From: JBBTCJ01 sp038043285
Lineage (GTDB): Bacteria > Planctomycetota > Phycisphaerae > UBA1845
Assembly (NCBI GenBank): GCA_038043285.1
Contig: JBBTCJ010000185.1
Coordinates: forward strand, 1 to 38,949
Length of the DNA: 38,949 bases
Reading direction: 5' to 3'
Shown here: positions 1 to 8,480 of the stretch, piece by piece
Layout of the letters: every line of letters starts with the position of its first letter
How positions within the stretch are numbered: position 1 is the stretch's first letter
Position numbers and translations under genes: made by a program
Notes under the pieces: generated by a model
What the model was told of the DNA's origin: nothing
Database searches by the model: none
The model's input: the letters and a program-made list of their open reading frames with translations, nothing else

Positions 1-256
1 GTGCGGGCTGGGGCTCGTTGCCGGCACGGCCCGCGATGGTACGGGATGCGTCGGGCGCCAGCAACCAGACCGCGGGCGATTCTTGGTGGCGTAATGGAGG
101 TGAGAGCTATTCGGGCTGAGCGGTTTGAGGTAGGATTTCCGCTCGTCGTTCGCGTTGCGGACGGGGGCGGGCGGGCGCTACGATGACTCCGCACCGCCGC
201 TGGAGGTGGACGGCATTGGTCGTCAGCGCCGTGCGAACAGCGGCAACGCCTGACCA
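1..256. other. left edge, no supported gene
   Basis: No gene is supported here. A 61-codon open frame from position 1 on the plus strand has an Arg/Ala/Gly-rich composition typical of random frames in GC-rich DNA, no recognisable motif, and no clear ribosome-binding site. A C-terminal piece of a gene entering from the left cannot be excluded. The tRNA-Ser gene follows directly. Confidence 0.4.
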
Positions 257-343
257 GGAGAGGTGCCCGAGCGGCTGATGGGGCTGGTTTCGAAAACCAG
301 TGTGCGGGAAACTGTACCGGGGGTTCGAATCCCCCCCTCTCCG
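257..343 (+). tRNA. tRNA-Ser(CGA)
   Basis: The acceptor arm pairs GGAGAGG (257-263) with CCTCTCC (336-342), leaving discriminator G343. The anticodon arm is CTGGT-TTCGAAA-ACCAG with anticodon CGA at 291-293, which reads UCG serine codons. A long variable arm, the type II tRNA feature of Ser, Leu and Tyr, lies between the anticodon and T arms. The T arm contains GGTTCGAATCC. The 3' CCA is not encoded; the bases after G343 are ATG. Confidence 0.97.
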
Positions 344-357
344 ATGCAGGGGCAGGA

Positions 358-398
358 GATAGCCCGTCGGATGCGGTGACGCATCCGGCGGGCCTATC
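358..398 (+). terminator. hairpin after tRNA-Ser, probable terminator
   Basis: A long inverted repeat, GATAG-CCCG-t-CGGATGCG and its near-perfect complement, closes on a GTGA loop. It starts 15 bases after the tRNA-Ser 3' end and is followed by a mildly T-rich stretch rather than a clean U-run. It probably ends or processes the tRNA transcript. The rest of 344-585 holds nothing else recognisable. Confidence 0.5.
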
Positions 399-585
399 AT
401 TTGCTTGCTTGGACGCAACGCACCGTCGCCTTCGCCCCGGTCGAGCCAACAAAGTGATCCGATGCAGGATTCCGGCCTGAGAGTACCTCGCCGACCAGGC
501 ATCCGCGCGGGCCGACCCTTGACACTTCGCGCCAAGGGGAGCAGCCTGCGGCTCGCAGGGTAGCCTAAGGGTTTGCAGGTCAACT

Positions 586-1200
586 CTATTTCGGGCTGGG
601 TACTCGTCGGCTTATGCCGTGCATGTCGGCGAATTTTATCAGTCCCAGGCTGTCGTACTCCTTCCAGGTCCACTCGAGGGTGTCTGAATCGACCACCCGC
701 AGCCTGCCGCGCCCTGACGTTCGAAAACCATACTTCGCGCCGACGGCCCTCATGTGGAAGGTCCGCGTTCGCTCGTCGAACCGGACGATGGCCTCCGAGA
801 CTTCGCCGAGGCTGTCAAACCAGGACATCCGAAACCGCTTGATCGAGGAATCGAACATCCACAGGCTCATCCCGCTGACGTGCCCCATTGGACCCATCTC
901 GAGGGCGGCGTAATCAGCCAGCAAGCGTCCATCGAGCGTCCACTCCGCGCGGTTGGAGCCGCGGGTCTGGAACGGTTCGTCCAGCACGGCCAGGCGTACC
1001 TCGCCGGTTGTCTCCCACGAACCAGCCAATGCATCGAGCTGTCGAAGTTCGGTGGGCGGTGATGGTCGCTGAAGGCACGAATGCGCCGCGCTGCCCGGCG
1101 CGTGGCAACCCGCCAACAGGGCTGCGGCTGCCGAGAGAGAACCCGATGCGTATCTTGCGGCGCGCCGGGCGCTTCGAAACGAGGTAGCCATTGAGCGCAT
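586..1200 (-). CDS. putative lipoprotein, DUF1579-like
   Basis: This is a predicted exported lipoprotein of about 204 residues. The N-terminus is Arg-rich, followed by a hydrophobic Ala/Leu stretch and a lipobox LLAGC, so the mature protein would start at that Cys. The rest begins with an LAGSWETTGEV segment and continues through WTLDGRLL, GHVSGMSLWMFD and a C-terminal WTWKEYD...GLIKFADMHG. This pattern resembles DUF1579, a family of small beta-rich proteins of unknown function. It lies 14 bases downstream of a paralogue on the same strand, and the two are probably cotranscribed. The ATG at 1200 was chosen because it falls just after the upstream stop; an ATG at 1191 has better spacing from a GGAAG sequence and is equally possible. 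The function is unknown. Confidence 0.75.
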   Translation of the reverse strand: MRSMATSFRSARRAARYASGSLSAAAALLAGCHAPGSAAHSCLQRPSPPTELRQLDALAGSWETTGEVRLAVLDEPFQTRGSNRAEWTLDGRLLADYAALEMGPMGHVSGMSLWMFDSSIKRFRMSWFDSLGEVSEAIVRFDERTRTFHMRAVGAKYGFRTSGRGRLRVVDSDTLEWTWKEYDSLGLIKFADMHGISRRVPSPK

Positions 1201-1214
1201 GCTTCCGGGCGACC

Positions 1215-1793
1215 TTACTTTTTCTTGCTCGTCCCGTGCATGTCCGCCACCTTGAACAGTCCCAGCGCGTCCCAGCCCGGCCATTCACGCCAGCACCAAT
1301 CCATCGTCTTGTCGTCGGTGAACTTCATGCATCCTTTGCCGCGACTCGTGCCCCAGGGCGCACTGCCCGAGGCGTTTATGCAGAAGCAATCGCACTTCTC
1401 GTTGTAGGTGACCGTTCCACGGCCGGTCGTTCCCCAATCGTCAAACCACCAGATTCGGAACTTTTTGGCTTTGACGTCCCACGTCCAAAGTGAACGCGCC
1501 GACATCTTTCCGACGTCGCCCATCTGTGCGTCGGCGGTTTCCATCAGATACCAACCATCGAGCACCCATTCAAACTTGCTGGTCCCGGTGGATTTCATCG
1601 GCTCGTCCAGCCCGGCGAACTTCGCCTCACTGCCTGCCTCCCATGTTCCCACCAGCCGGTTGAGTTTCTCCAGCTCGGCGGGCTTCTGCGGGCGCATCTT
1701 CTTCATGTCCTCGACGGTCATCTTCGGCATGCAGCCGGCGAGCAGACCACAGAGAACGATCCCCACGCTAGTTCGTACAGCGCTGCGATTCAT
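1215..1793 (-). CDS. putative lipoprotein, DUF1579-like paralogue
   Basis: The protein has about 192 residues and starts MNRSAVRTSVG, with a signal sequence ending in lipobox LCGLLAGC; it is therefore probably membrane-anchored after lipidation. The body carries LVGTWEAGSEAKF, FEWVLDGWYLMET, a Trp-rich middle (RSLWTWD, FRIWWFDDWG) and the C-terminal ALGLFKVADMHG. These align segment by segment with the neighbouring lipoprotein, so the two arose by tandem duplication. The start is secure: an AGGAG sequence sits at 1801-1805, a good distance before the ATG. The frame is open further upstream but without another signal. A family name of DUF1579 is likely; no enzymatic role can be assigned. Confidence 0.8.
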   Translation of the reverse strand: MNRSAVRTSVGIVLCGLLAGCMPKMTVEDMKKMRPQKPAELEKLNRLVGTWEAGSEAKFAGLDEPMKSTGTSKFEWVLDGWYLMETADAQMGDVGKMSARSLWTWDVKAKKFRIWWFDDWGTTGRGTVTYNEKCDCFCINASGSAPWGTSRGKGCMKFTDDKTMDWCWREWPGWDALGLFKVADMHGTSKKK

Positions 1794-2090
1794 GTGTTTT
1801 CTCCTGAAAAAGTAGGTATTGACCACTCCGGGCGGGAGTATATCCCGCGGAGCGGGCAAGGCAACGTGTTCCTCCCGTCCTCTCCCAGTCTGCCGCTCGT
1901 CGGACCGCTATTGAGGCGCGTCGAATGCGGGATCCCCGGGGCGAAACACTGCGAGCGCCCATGGGCGCTCGGCTGGCCCGCCGGGGCGCGGATGTGATAG
2001 GACCGCGCCATTTGGTCGCGGTTCCGATCACGTACGCCGCCCCGCCTTCGCGGGCGGGCAGGAATCAACATGATCGAACGGTCCCCGATA

Positions 2091-5024
2091 CTACGCAAAC
2101 GCCTGCGCGAGAAGCTCGGCAAGATGGATAGGCTGAACGCCGGTGTGATGCTCTATTTGGGTTCGGCAGCTGAAGCCCGACACGACAATCTCGGCCTCAC
2201 CGTGGTCTCGTACGGCGGGAAACAGCCGCTGCTCGCCGACAGTTTTCGACAAGTCATGGTGTTCGACTTCGTGGCCAAACGCGCCGGCCATCCCACAGCA
2301 ACCGGCTTCGATCTCGACCGCGCCGTCCCCGAACGCTCGGCGGAGCAGCGCCATGGCGTCCTGGGTACCGACAAGTGCCTTCTGATGGCAGTGGCCGTGG
2401 TACGCGATGTGTCGGGGCTGCGGGGAACTCGGCAGGGCTTCCGGGTGCAAGTCGATGGTGCGGGAAAGAAGCGTTTCCAGGAGCAGGGATTGTTCGGCCA
2501 CGCGCCGCGCCGCGCTGGTGCGAACGAGTTGCGGGTACTCATCGACGAGGGTCAGCAGGCAACTCGGCTCGACGCCGACGATCGGCACGCCGCGACCGGC
2601 CAGGCGAGCGAGCTGTGTCACGTTCGCCTGAGCAAGCTCACAGGCCTCCGCGAGTAGCCCCTGACTGATGGCCGTTCTTCCGCAACAGACCGTGCTCGGA
2701 CAAAGCACGTCATACCCCGCTCGCTCCAGCAGCTGCACGGCGGCGATGCCGACGTGCGGATGAAAGTAGTTCGTCCAGGTGTCCACGAAAAGCGCAGCGG
2801 GGCCAAGCAAGGGCGTCTTGTGCGTCGGTGACGGCCGCCGCCGCCACCACGCCCGGAATGTTTGTCGGGCCAGCGGCGGCATCGCGATCCGGCGGTCGAG
2901 ACGGAACATCCACTCCATCGCTCTTCGCATCGGCGCCGATCGAGCGACGGCGCTGACGATTCGCGGGAACCTCGACGCCTTGGCAAGCATCAGGGGCAAG
3001 CTGGCCAGCAGGCGCGCACGCTTTGATGCCCCGTGCACGAGATGCCTTCGCGCAAGGTACTCCGCCTTCAGGCGGGCCATGTCCACGCCGGTCGGGCACT
3101 CGGTCTTGCAAGCCTTGCACGAAAGGCATAGATCCATCACCTCCTCCAGCGCTGGATCGGCAAGTCCTTCGAGCATGCCTCGGTTGGATAGCGCCAGCCG
3201 CAGGGCGTTCGCGCGAGCGCGGGTGGTGTGCGTCTCGTCGCCGGTCGCCATGTAGGACGGGCACATGGTTCCGACAAGGCGTTGACGACACTGGCCGACG
3301 CCGGAACACATTCCCGCGAGTCCGGGCATCCCGCCGTAGGCCGAGAAATCGAGGTACGTTTTTACTTCGCTCGAACGGAACGATGCCCCGTATCTCAGGT
3401 GTTCGGTCATCGGCCAGGGGTCGACAATCTTGTGTGGGTTCATGATCCCGGCCGGATCGAATAGCGTCTTGACCTGCCGGAAGGCGCTCATGAGCTTTGG
3501 GCCGTAGGTTTTCTCCAGCCAGCACGAACGAACGATCCCGTCGCCATGCTCGCCGGTCATTGCGCCTCCAAACTCCAGCGCCAGGTCGCTGACGGCGTCG
3601 GCGATTCGCCGCATCCGCTCGATGTCGGCACCGTGCTTGAGGTTGAGAACCGGCTTGACGTGGATGCAGCCAACGCTGGCGTGGGCGTAGTAGCCTGCGT
3701 GAATCCCTTCAGCATCCAGGACGGCCTTGAATCGGTCGATGTACGCCGCCAGGCGCGACGGGTCGACGGCACTGTCCTCGACAAAGGCGTAGGGTTGAGC
3801 GTCGCCGGGCTTGGACATCAACAGCCCCAGGCCGGAAGTCCGCACGTTCCAGACATCGGCCTGTCCGGGAGCGTCGGTGACCACGGGAGTTGCGTAAGCG
3901 CTGCCGACGGCATCACGATCGCCGAGGAACTTCCGGACGCGAGCTTGGAGCTCCGCTTCATCGTTGGCGAAGAACTCCACGACGAGCAGGGCTTCCGGGC
4001 TGCCGGTCAGGAACGCGGACCGTCGTTGCATCGACGCGTTCTCTCCGGCGGCGCTCACAATCAGTCGGTCGACGAGTTCGACCGCCGCGGGTCGGTGGGT
4101 GAGGATCGCCGGCGTAGCCTCGAGGCCTTTGCGCAGAGAATCAAAATGCAGGACAATCAAACCGGTTCGTGATGGAATGGGAATGAGGTTGAGCTTGGCC
4201 CGCACGACGATGCCCAGGGTGCCCTCGCTTCCGCAGAGGATCGTTGTCGCATCCGCAGGCGTCCCAGGCGGACCGAGCCGATCCAGCCCGTAGCCTCCGT
4301 TGCTCCGCATCACTTTCGGAAAACGGCGCACGATCTCCTCGTGGTTTTCGTCCCGAATGCGGCCCAATCCAGCCGCAATTCGTTGCGCCGCGCCTGCGGG
4401 AGTCGACGGCAACGCCGAGCGTGGGCCGGAGTTTCCGTCCCCTTTCGCGAAGGTGACACATTCGCCGTTCGACAGGATCACGGACAGCTCCAGAACGTGA
4501 TCCACAGTGCGGCCGAAAACCGCCGAGTGTGCCCCGCAGGAGTTGTTGGCGATCATGCCCCCGATGGTCGCGCGACTGCTGGTGGCGACGTCCGGCGCGA
4601 AATGCAATCCCAAGGGCCGCAGGTGCACGTTGAGTTCGTCGAGCACCACGCCGGGCTCGACCTCGACCGTCCGCGACGCGGCATCAACGCGAAGGATCCG
4701 CTGCATGTGGCGCGACATGTCCATCTGAACACCCGGGCCGACGGCGCCACCCGCGAGCCCGGTTCCCGCGCCGCGAGGAACGACCGATACGCCGAACCTG
4801 CGGCATTCACCAACGGCTGCAATCACGTCCTCGATGTCGCGCGGTGTCACGACGCCGAGGGGAGGGATTTCGTAGATGCTGGCGTCCGTGGCGTACATGG
4901 CCCGCGCCAGGCGATCAAACCGAACCTCGCCCCGAACGCGGTTTCGCAAAGCCGCCCAGAGGTCGGCGTCCGCCGAAGGGGCGGACGAGGTCGGTGCGCC
5001 GAGAATTGAGAGGGGGAGATTCAC
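2091..5024 (-). CDS. FAD-linked oxidase / Fe-S oxidoreductase fusion (YdiJ-like)
   Basis: This 977-residue protein fuses two modules. The N-terminal half is a PCMH-type FAD-binding oxidase (COG0277), with VVPRGAGTGLAGGAV, NSCGAHSAVFGRT and FGGAMTGEHGDG. The C-terminal half has two Cys clusters, one with CSGVGQCR and MCPSYMAT near residue 570 and one with CLSCKACKTECP near 631, consistent with 4Fe-4S clusters. Two cysteine-rich CCG domains follow (STVCCGRT near 778, EAGCCGMAG near 906). This architecture is that of E. coli YdiJ and related D-2-hydroxyacid dehydrogenases, which oxidise D-2-hydroxyglutarate, D-lactate or glycolate and pass electrons to a quinone or cytochrome. The exact substrate cannot be told. 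The start is GTG, overlapping the TGA of the upstream glycosyltransferase as GTGA, which implies translational coupling. Confidence 0.9.
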   Translation of the reverse strand: MNLPLSILGAPTSSAPSADADLWAALRNRVRGEVRFDRLARAMYATDASIYEIPPLGVVTPRDIEDVIAAVGECRRFGVSVVPRGAGTGLAGGAVGPGVQMDMSRHMQRILRVDAASRTVEVEPGVVLDELNVHLRPLGLHFAPDVATSSRATIGGMIANNSCGAHSAVFGRTVDHVLELSVILSNGECVTFAKGDGNSGPRSALPSTPAGAAQRIAAGLGRIRDENHEEIVRRFPKVMRSNGGYGLDRLGPPGTPADATTILCGSEGTLGIVVRAKLNLIPIPSRTGLIVLHFDSLRKGLEATPAILTHRPAAVELVDRLIVSAAGENASMQRRSAFLTGSPEALLVVEFFANDEAELQARVRKFLGDRDAVGSAYATPVVTDAPGQADVWNVRTSGLGLLMSKPGDAQPYAFVEDSAVDPSRLAAYIDRFKAVLDAEGIHAGYYAHASVGCIHVKPVLNLKHGADIERMRRIADAVSDLALEFGGAMTGEHGDGIVRSCWLEKTYGPKLMSAFRQVKTLFDPAGIMNPHKIVDPWPMTEHLRYGASFRSSEVKTYLDFSAYGGMPGLAGMCSGVGQCRQRLVGTMCPSYMATGDETHTTRARANALRLALSNRGMLEGLADPALEEVMDLCLSCKACKTECPTGVDMARLKAEYLARRHLVHGASKRARLLASLPLMLAKASRFPRIVSAVARSAPMRRAMEWMFRLDRRIAMPPLARQTFRAWWRRRPSPTHKTPLLGPAALFVDTWTNYFHPHVGIAAVQLLERAGYDVLCPSTVCCGRTAISQGLLAEACELAQANVTQLARLAGRGVPIVGVEPSCLLTLVDEYPQLVRTSAARRVAEQSLLLETLLSRTIDLHPEALPSSPQPRHIAYHGHCHQKALVGTQDAMALLRRAFGDGAVEIEAGCCGMAGAFGHEVEHHDLSKTVGEQRLFPAVRDHGEAEIVVSGFSCRTQIEHHTGVQPIHLAELLAQAFA

Positions 5025-6166
5025 TTGTCCAGAGGGAAGGTGGCTGAGCTTAAAGCGATCCGGCGGTAAACCGCCGCGGTGGCGTCCGCCATGGCGCTCA
5101 TGCTGTGAAAGCGACGAGCGTACTCCATCCCCGAAATCGCGATGCCCCGGGAACGCGCCGGGTCAAGGAGGGCTTCCTCGATGGCCGCCGCAAGTGACTC
5201 AGGCGTCGCGGAGTGACTACGGAGCGCCGTCTGTCCGGGATGAAGGTGGTCATCCACGCCGCCTGGGGCGGCGATGACCAACATGCCGGCGCCGAGGGCG
5301 TGCAGGCTGTCGGCCGTAAACTCCGACTCCGCTGCAGGCTGAATGAAGAAGTCCGCGGCGCGCAACGCCGCAGTTGAATCGCCGAGTGGCTGGGCGAACG
5401 TGACCACGCCTGAGAGAGCCAGGCGACGCACCATTTTGCGGAGTTCTCCCTCCAAAGGCCCCTGTCCTACGAGGAAGGTGAGCGGCGCCGCTCCTCGCTT
5501 CTGCAGACCGTGCAAACCTTGGATGAGTTCCGCGACACCGTAGCCGTGTTGCAGCGCAGCCGTACAAAGCAGCGTCGCAACCCGACCGGCTTCCGCGAAA
5601 CAGGTCGCGTGCTGCGCCGTCGGAACGCCGGCGCGGATCCACTCCACCGGTGGGTCGTTCGTGCCCAGGGCGGCGACGGCGGCCTGCCGCAGGGGTTCGG
5701 TGAAGGCCAGGATGGCACGCACTCGGCGCCGGTCCAACGCCGCCGCCTCCTCGCAATCCGCCAGGGAAGTGACCTGCAAGACCACGTCGGCGTCGAGTTC
5801 GTCAGCCGCGGTCAGCGCCGCACGGTACGATGCCGACGACATGGCGTGGACCAGGGATGGGGGTTGGGCGGAAAGCGAGTCAATCAGTCGTTCAAGACGT
5901 CGCCGCGCCGACGGAAACACCAGCCGTTCGTGAATGAGCGCCTGAACCGGACCGAGAAGCAGGGATTCCACCCGAGGATCGGAGCTGACCAGTCGAAGGG
6001 GAACGGCTTGATCAACCAATCCGATGGCCAGATGTCGCAGCGTCCGCCCGAATCGTTCAAAGGCCTCCGGGTCGATCATCATCGCCACGCTGCATGGCGG
6101 ATGGGGCGAACTATCGGCGGGATCGGCCACGAAGGGCATCACAACATTTCGGCGCGTCAGTGTCAA
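5021..6166 (-). CDS. glycosyltransferase, GT4/GT1-like
   Basis: The protein has 381 residues at most; an internal ATG at 6139 (MPFVADPADSS) may be the true start. The C-terminal half has the nucleotide-sugar-binding pattern of GT-B glycosyltransferases: LTFLVGQGPLEGELRKMV, then VTFAQPLGDSTAALRAADFFIQP, then the donor-site region AAESEFTADSLHALGAGM with its E-x7-E-like layout, then LAAAIEEALLDP. The N-terminal half is only weakly recognisable as an acceptor-binding Rossmann domain. It would transfer a sugar to an unknown acceptor, perhaps in surface glycan synthesis. Its stop overlaps the GTG start of the flavin/Fe-S oxidase gene. No pathway link between the two is known to me, so the pairing may reflect cotranscription only. 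Confidence 0.75.
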   Translation of the reverse strand: MTLTRRNVVMPFVADPADSSPHPPCSVAMMIDPEAFERFGRTLRHLAIGLVDQAVPLRLVSSDPRVESLLLGPVQALIHERLVFPSARRRLERLIDSLSAQPPSLVHAMSSASYRAALTAADELDADVVLQVTSLADCEEAAALDRRRVRAILAFTEPLRQAAVAALGTNDPPVEWIRAGVPTAQHATCFAEAGRVATLLCTAALQHGYGVAELIQGLHGLQKRGAAPLTFLVGQGPLEGELRKMVRRLALSGVVTFAQPLGDSTAALRAADFFIQPAAESEFTADSLHALGAGMLVIAAPGGVDDHLHPGQTALRSHSATPESLAAAIEEALLDPARSRGIAISGMEYARRFHSMSAMADATAAVYRRIALSSATFPLDK

Positions 6167-6280
6167 TCGGCGGGGACTCGTTGTCAGAAGGGCGTCGTCG
6201 GCCTATCCTTTTGTCCAACAGCGGCTGAGGCACATATTCGTAGAATTGCGCTTCGCGGCTGCCTTGACCCAGGGGTTCCC

Positions 6281-7261
6281 TTGCAGGTTTATCGCGGCAT
6301 CCAGACGGTGAATCCGCCGCTTGACGGGTCGGTACTTACCGTCGGGAATTTCGACGGTCTGCACCGGGCTCACCGGCGTCTTCTGTCCGAGGCCCAGCGT
6401 CTCGCCGGGTCATTGGGCAGCAAGGTCGTGGTTCTGACTTTCGAGCCGCATCCTCTGACCGTGGTCGCGCCGGCCAAGGCGCCCGCCCGACTTTCCACAC
6501 CGGAGGAGAAGCTGGAACTCCTTAAGGACGCTGGGGCCGACATCATCGTCGTCGCCGAAAGCAACCCCGCTTTCCTGGCGTTGGAGCCGCGGCAATTCGT
6601 CGAGGACGTCCTCGTTGCACGGTTCCGCCCGCGGCACATCGTCGAAGGACCGTCGTTCGGTTTCGGCCGGGGAAGACGTGGAACGCCCGACACGCTGCAA
6701 CGCTACGCCGCTCCGTTCGGCTGCGACGTCCGCATCGTTGAACCCGTCGAGGTGCAGCTTGACGGCGTTGCGGCGATGGTATCCAGTTCCCTCATCCGCA
6801 ATCTGCTTCGCGAGGGGAAGAGCCGGCTTGCTGCCGATTGTCTGGGACGCCCGTATTCACTGACCGGGCTGGTGACCCGTGGCGCGGGTCGTGGACGGCG
6901 CATCGGCTTTCCTACCGCCAACATCGAGACCTCCGCCGGACAGCTCGTCCCCGCCGAGGGCGTCTACGCAGGGCACGCCGTGGGGCCGGGCGTGCATCGA
7001 CATTGCGCCATCAGCGTGGGCCACACGCCGACGTTCGGCGGCGTGGCGGAGCAGGTCGAGGCCCATTTGCTCGATTTTGAAGGCGATCTATACGACTCCC
7101 GACTGCGTATCGAGTTCGAGGAGTTCCTTCGTCCCCAGCGGCGATTTGCCGGCATCGACGAACTTGCGCGGCAGCTCGCGATCGACGTCGACTGCGTGCG
7201 TGAAATGGCCGCCGGCGCTTCATCGGTAGGCAGGATCCGGCGCGGCGGAGGGCTTGATTGA
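6281..7261 (+). CDS. ribF: bifunctional riboflavin kinase / FAD synthetase
   Basis: RibF phosphorylates riboflavin to FMN and adenylates FMN to FAD in the cytoplasm. The N-terminal nucleotidyltransferase domain shows VGNFDGLHRAH and TFEPHPL; SFGFGRGRRGT and VSSSLIRNLL also fit. The C-terminal kinase domain has GRRIGFPTANI and VEAHLLDFEGDLYD. The length, 326 residues, is usual. The reading frame is open far upstream, but the family starts just before GNFDG with a pattern like VIRG. That places the start at TTG 6281 (LQVYRGIQ), preceded by AGGGG at 6271-6275; GTG at 6308 is a later alternative. The stop TGA shares one base with the ATG of the DHH phosphoesterase gene (TGATG), so the two are translationally coupled. 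Confidence 0.93.
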   Translation: MQVYRGIQTVNPPLDGSVLTVGNFDGLHRAHRRLLSEAQRLAGSLGSKVVVLTFEPHPLTVVAPAKAPARLSTPEEKLELLKDAGADIIVVAESNPAFLALEPRQFVEDVLVARFRPRHIVEGPSFGFGRGRRGTPDTLQRYAAPFGCDVRIVEPVEVQLDGVAAMVSSSLIRNLLREGKSRLAADCLGRPYSLTGLVTRGAGRGRRIGFPTANIETSAGQLVPAEGVYAGHAVGPGVHRHCAISVGHTPTFGGVAEQVEAHLLDFEGDLYDSRLRIEFEEFLRPQRRFAGIDELARQLAIDVDCVREMAAGASSVGRIRRGGGLD

Positions 7262-8292
7262 TGGACCTCGGTTTGCGTGAGTTTGTGGAGGCCGCGTCCT
7301 GGATCGCGGGATTCCGGCGACCTTTGCTGCTTTCGCACGTCAAACCCGACGGCGACGCGCTCGGCTCGCTGGTAGCGATGCGGACCCTGCTGGCGGCGCG
7401 GGGCGTCGCCGCGACGGCGGTGATTTTCGACGAACTTTCCACGCGTTACACGATCTTCGCGCGACACGGAAAACTCCCCTGCTTCCCGCGGGAAATCGGG
7501 GAGGAGGAGCTTGCGGCGTGCGACGCGGTCATCGTTTTGGATACTTGCTCCTACAACCAACTTGAGCCGGTTGCGGATTGGCTTCGGCGTTGTCCGCTTC
7601 CGAAGATGGCGATTGATCACCACCACACCCGCGACGAACTGGCCGACCGGTATCTGATCGACTCGTCCGCGGCCGCCAACTGTCTGCTCCTGTACGAACT
7701 TGCCCGGGCGTCCGGATGGAAGATCGAGCAGGCGGCCGCGGAAGCCTTGTTCATCGGATTGGCCATGGATACCGGTTGGTTTCGCCATGCGAACACCAAC
7801 GAGCGGGCGCTGCAGGCCGCCGGAGAGCTTGCCGGATTGGGCGCCAATCCGAACGCGCTGTTCATTGAGTTGTATCAACGAGAGACGGCCGGCCGCATCA
7901 GACTTCTTGGGCGGGCCGTCGAATCGCTGGAACTGCACGAGGATGATCGACTCGCATTGATGACGCTACCCGCGTCGGCCTTCCCGGCGACCGGGGCGAC
8001 TCGGGCGGAGACCGAGGACATCGTCAACGAACCCCTTCGCATCGCGACGGTCCGTGTCTCGGCGCTGCTGGTGGAGCACGACGAGGGTTTCGTTCGTGTG
8101 AATCTTCGCGCCAAGGCGGCGGGAGAGGGTGCGGATGCTCAGCCTGCGGTGGACGTTGCCGCGGTGGCTCAATTGCTCGGCGGAGGCGGACATCGCGCGG
8201 CTGCCGGGGGCACGGTGCGAGGGGACGTCGCGACGGTGCGTGGAACGGTGATCGACGTGCTGCGCCGAGCCTTGTTTGCCGGTTCGACCTGA
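7261..8292 (+). CDS. DHH/DHHA1 phosphoesterase, NrnA-like
   Basis: The 343-residue protein has the DHH-domain motifs HVKPDGDALGS near residue 27, VLDTCS near 97 and DHHHTRD near 120, and the C-terminal DHHA1 signature LLGGGGHRAAAGG. This is the layout of NrnA, the Mn-dependent enzyme that degrades short oligoribonucleotides and dephosphorylates pAp. The ATG at 7261 was preferred to the in-frame TTG three bases earlier because it forms a TGATG junction with ribF. The ribF-nrnA neighbourhood recurs in other bacteria, often with rbfA and truB, which are not here. A second NrnA-like gene lies at 24.6-25.6 kb, so the two may have divided the oligoribonuclease and pAp-phosphatase roles. Confidence 0.88.
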   Translation: MDLGLREFVEAASWIAGFRRPLLLSHVKPDGDALGSLVAMRTLLAARGVAATAVIFDELSTRYTIFARHGKLPCFPREIGEEELAACDAVIVLDTCSYNQLEPVADWLRRCPLPKMAIDHHHTRDELADRYLIDSSAAANCLLLYELARASGWKIEQAAAEALFIGLAMDTGWFRHANTNERALQAAGELAGLGANPNALFIELYQRETAGRIRLLGRAVESLELHEDDRLALMTLPASAFPATGATRAETEDIVNEPLRIATVRVSALLVEHDEGFVRVNLRAKAAGEGADAQPAVDVAAVAQLLGGGGHRAAAGGTVRGDVATVRGTVIDVLRRALFAGST

Positions 8293-8480
8293 CTCCTTGA
8301 GGAGACGTGCATCCTCCGTGGCGTCGTGGCTCGTGCTAGCGGCGGAGCGCATGGCGCAGCCTCGGGCGCATGCGAGGCAGGGCTTGTCGGGGTGCAACCC
8401 GCACGGAGTGGTGCGGGTATAGGGTTTGCGGGACTGTGCGTCCCGTTCCGGGGGCCTAATGGGATGCTGGAGACCGTTCC

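Noticed and set aside
107..673. Minus-strand frame across tRNA-Ser
   Set aside because: It reads through a tRNA and its hairpin; the product has no recognisable domain.
5510..6280. Upstream extension of the ribF frame
   Set aside because: It is antisense to the glycosyltransferase gene and has no motifs. RibF proteins start just before GNFDG, matching TTG 6281.
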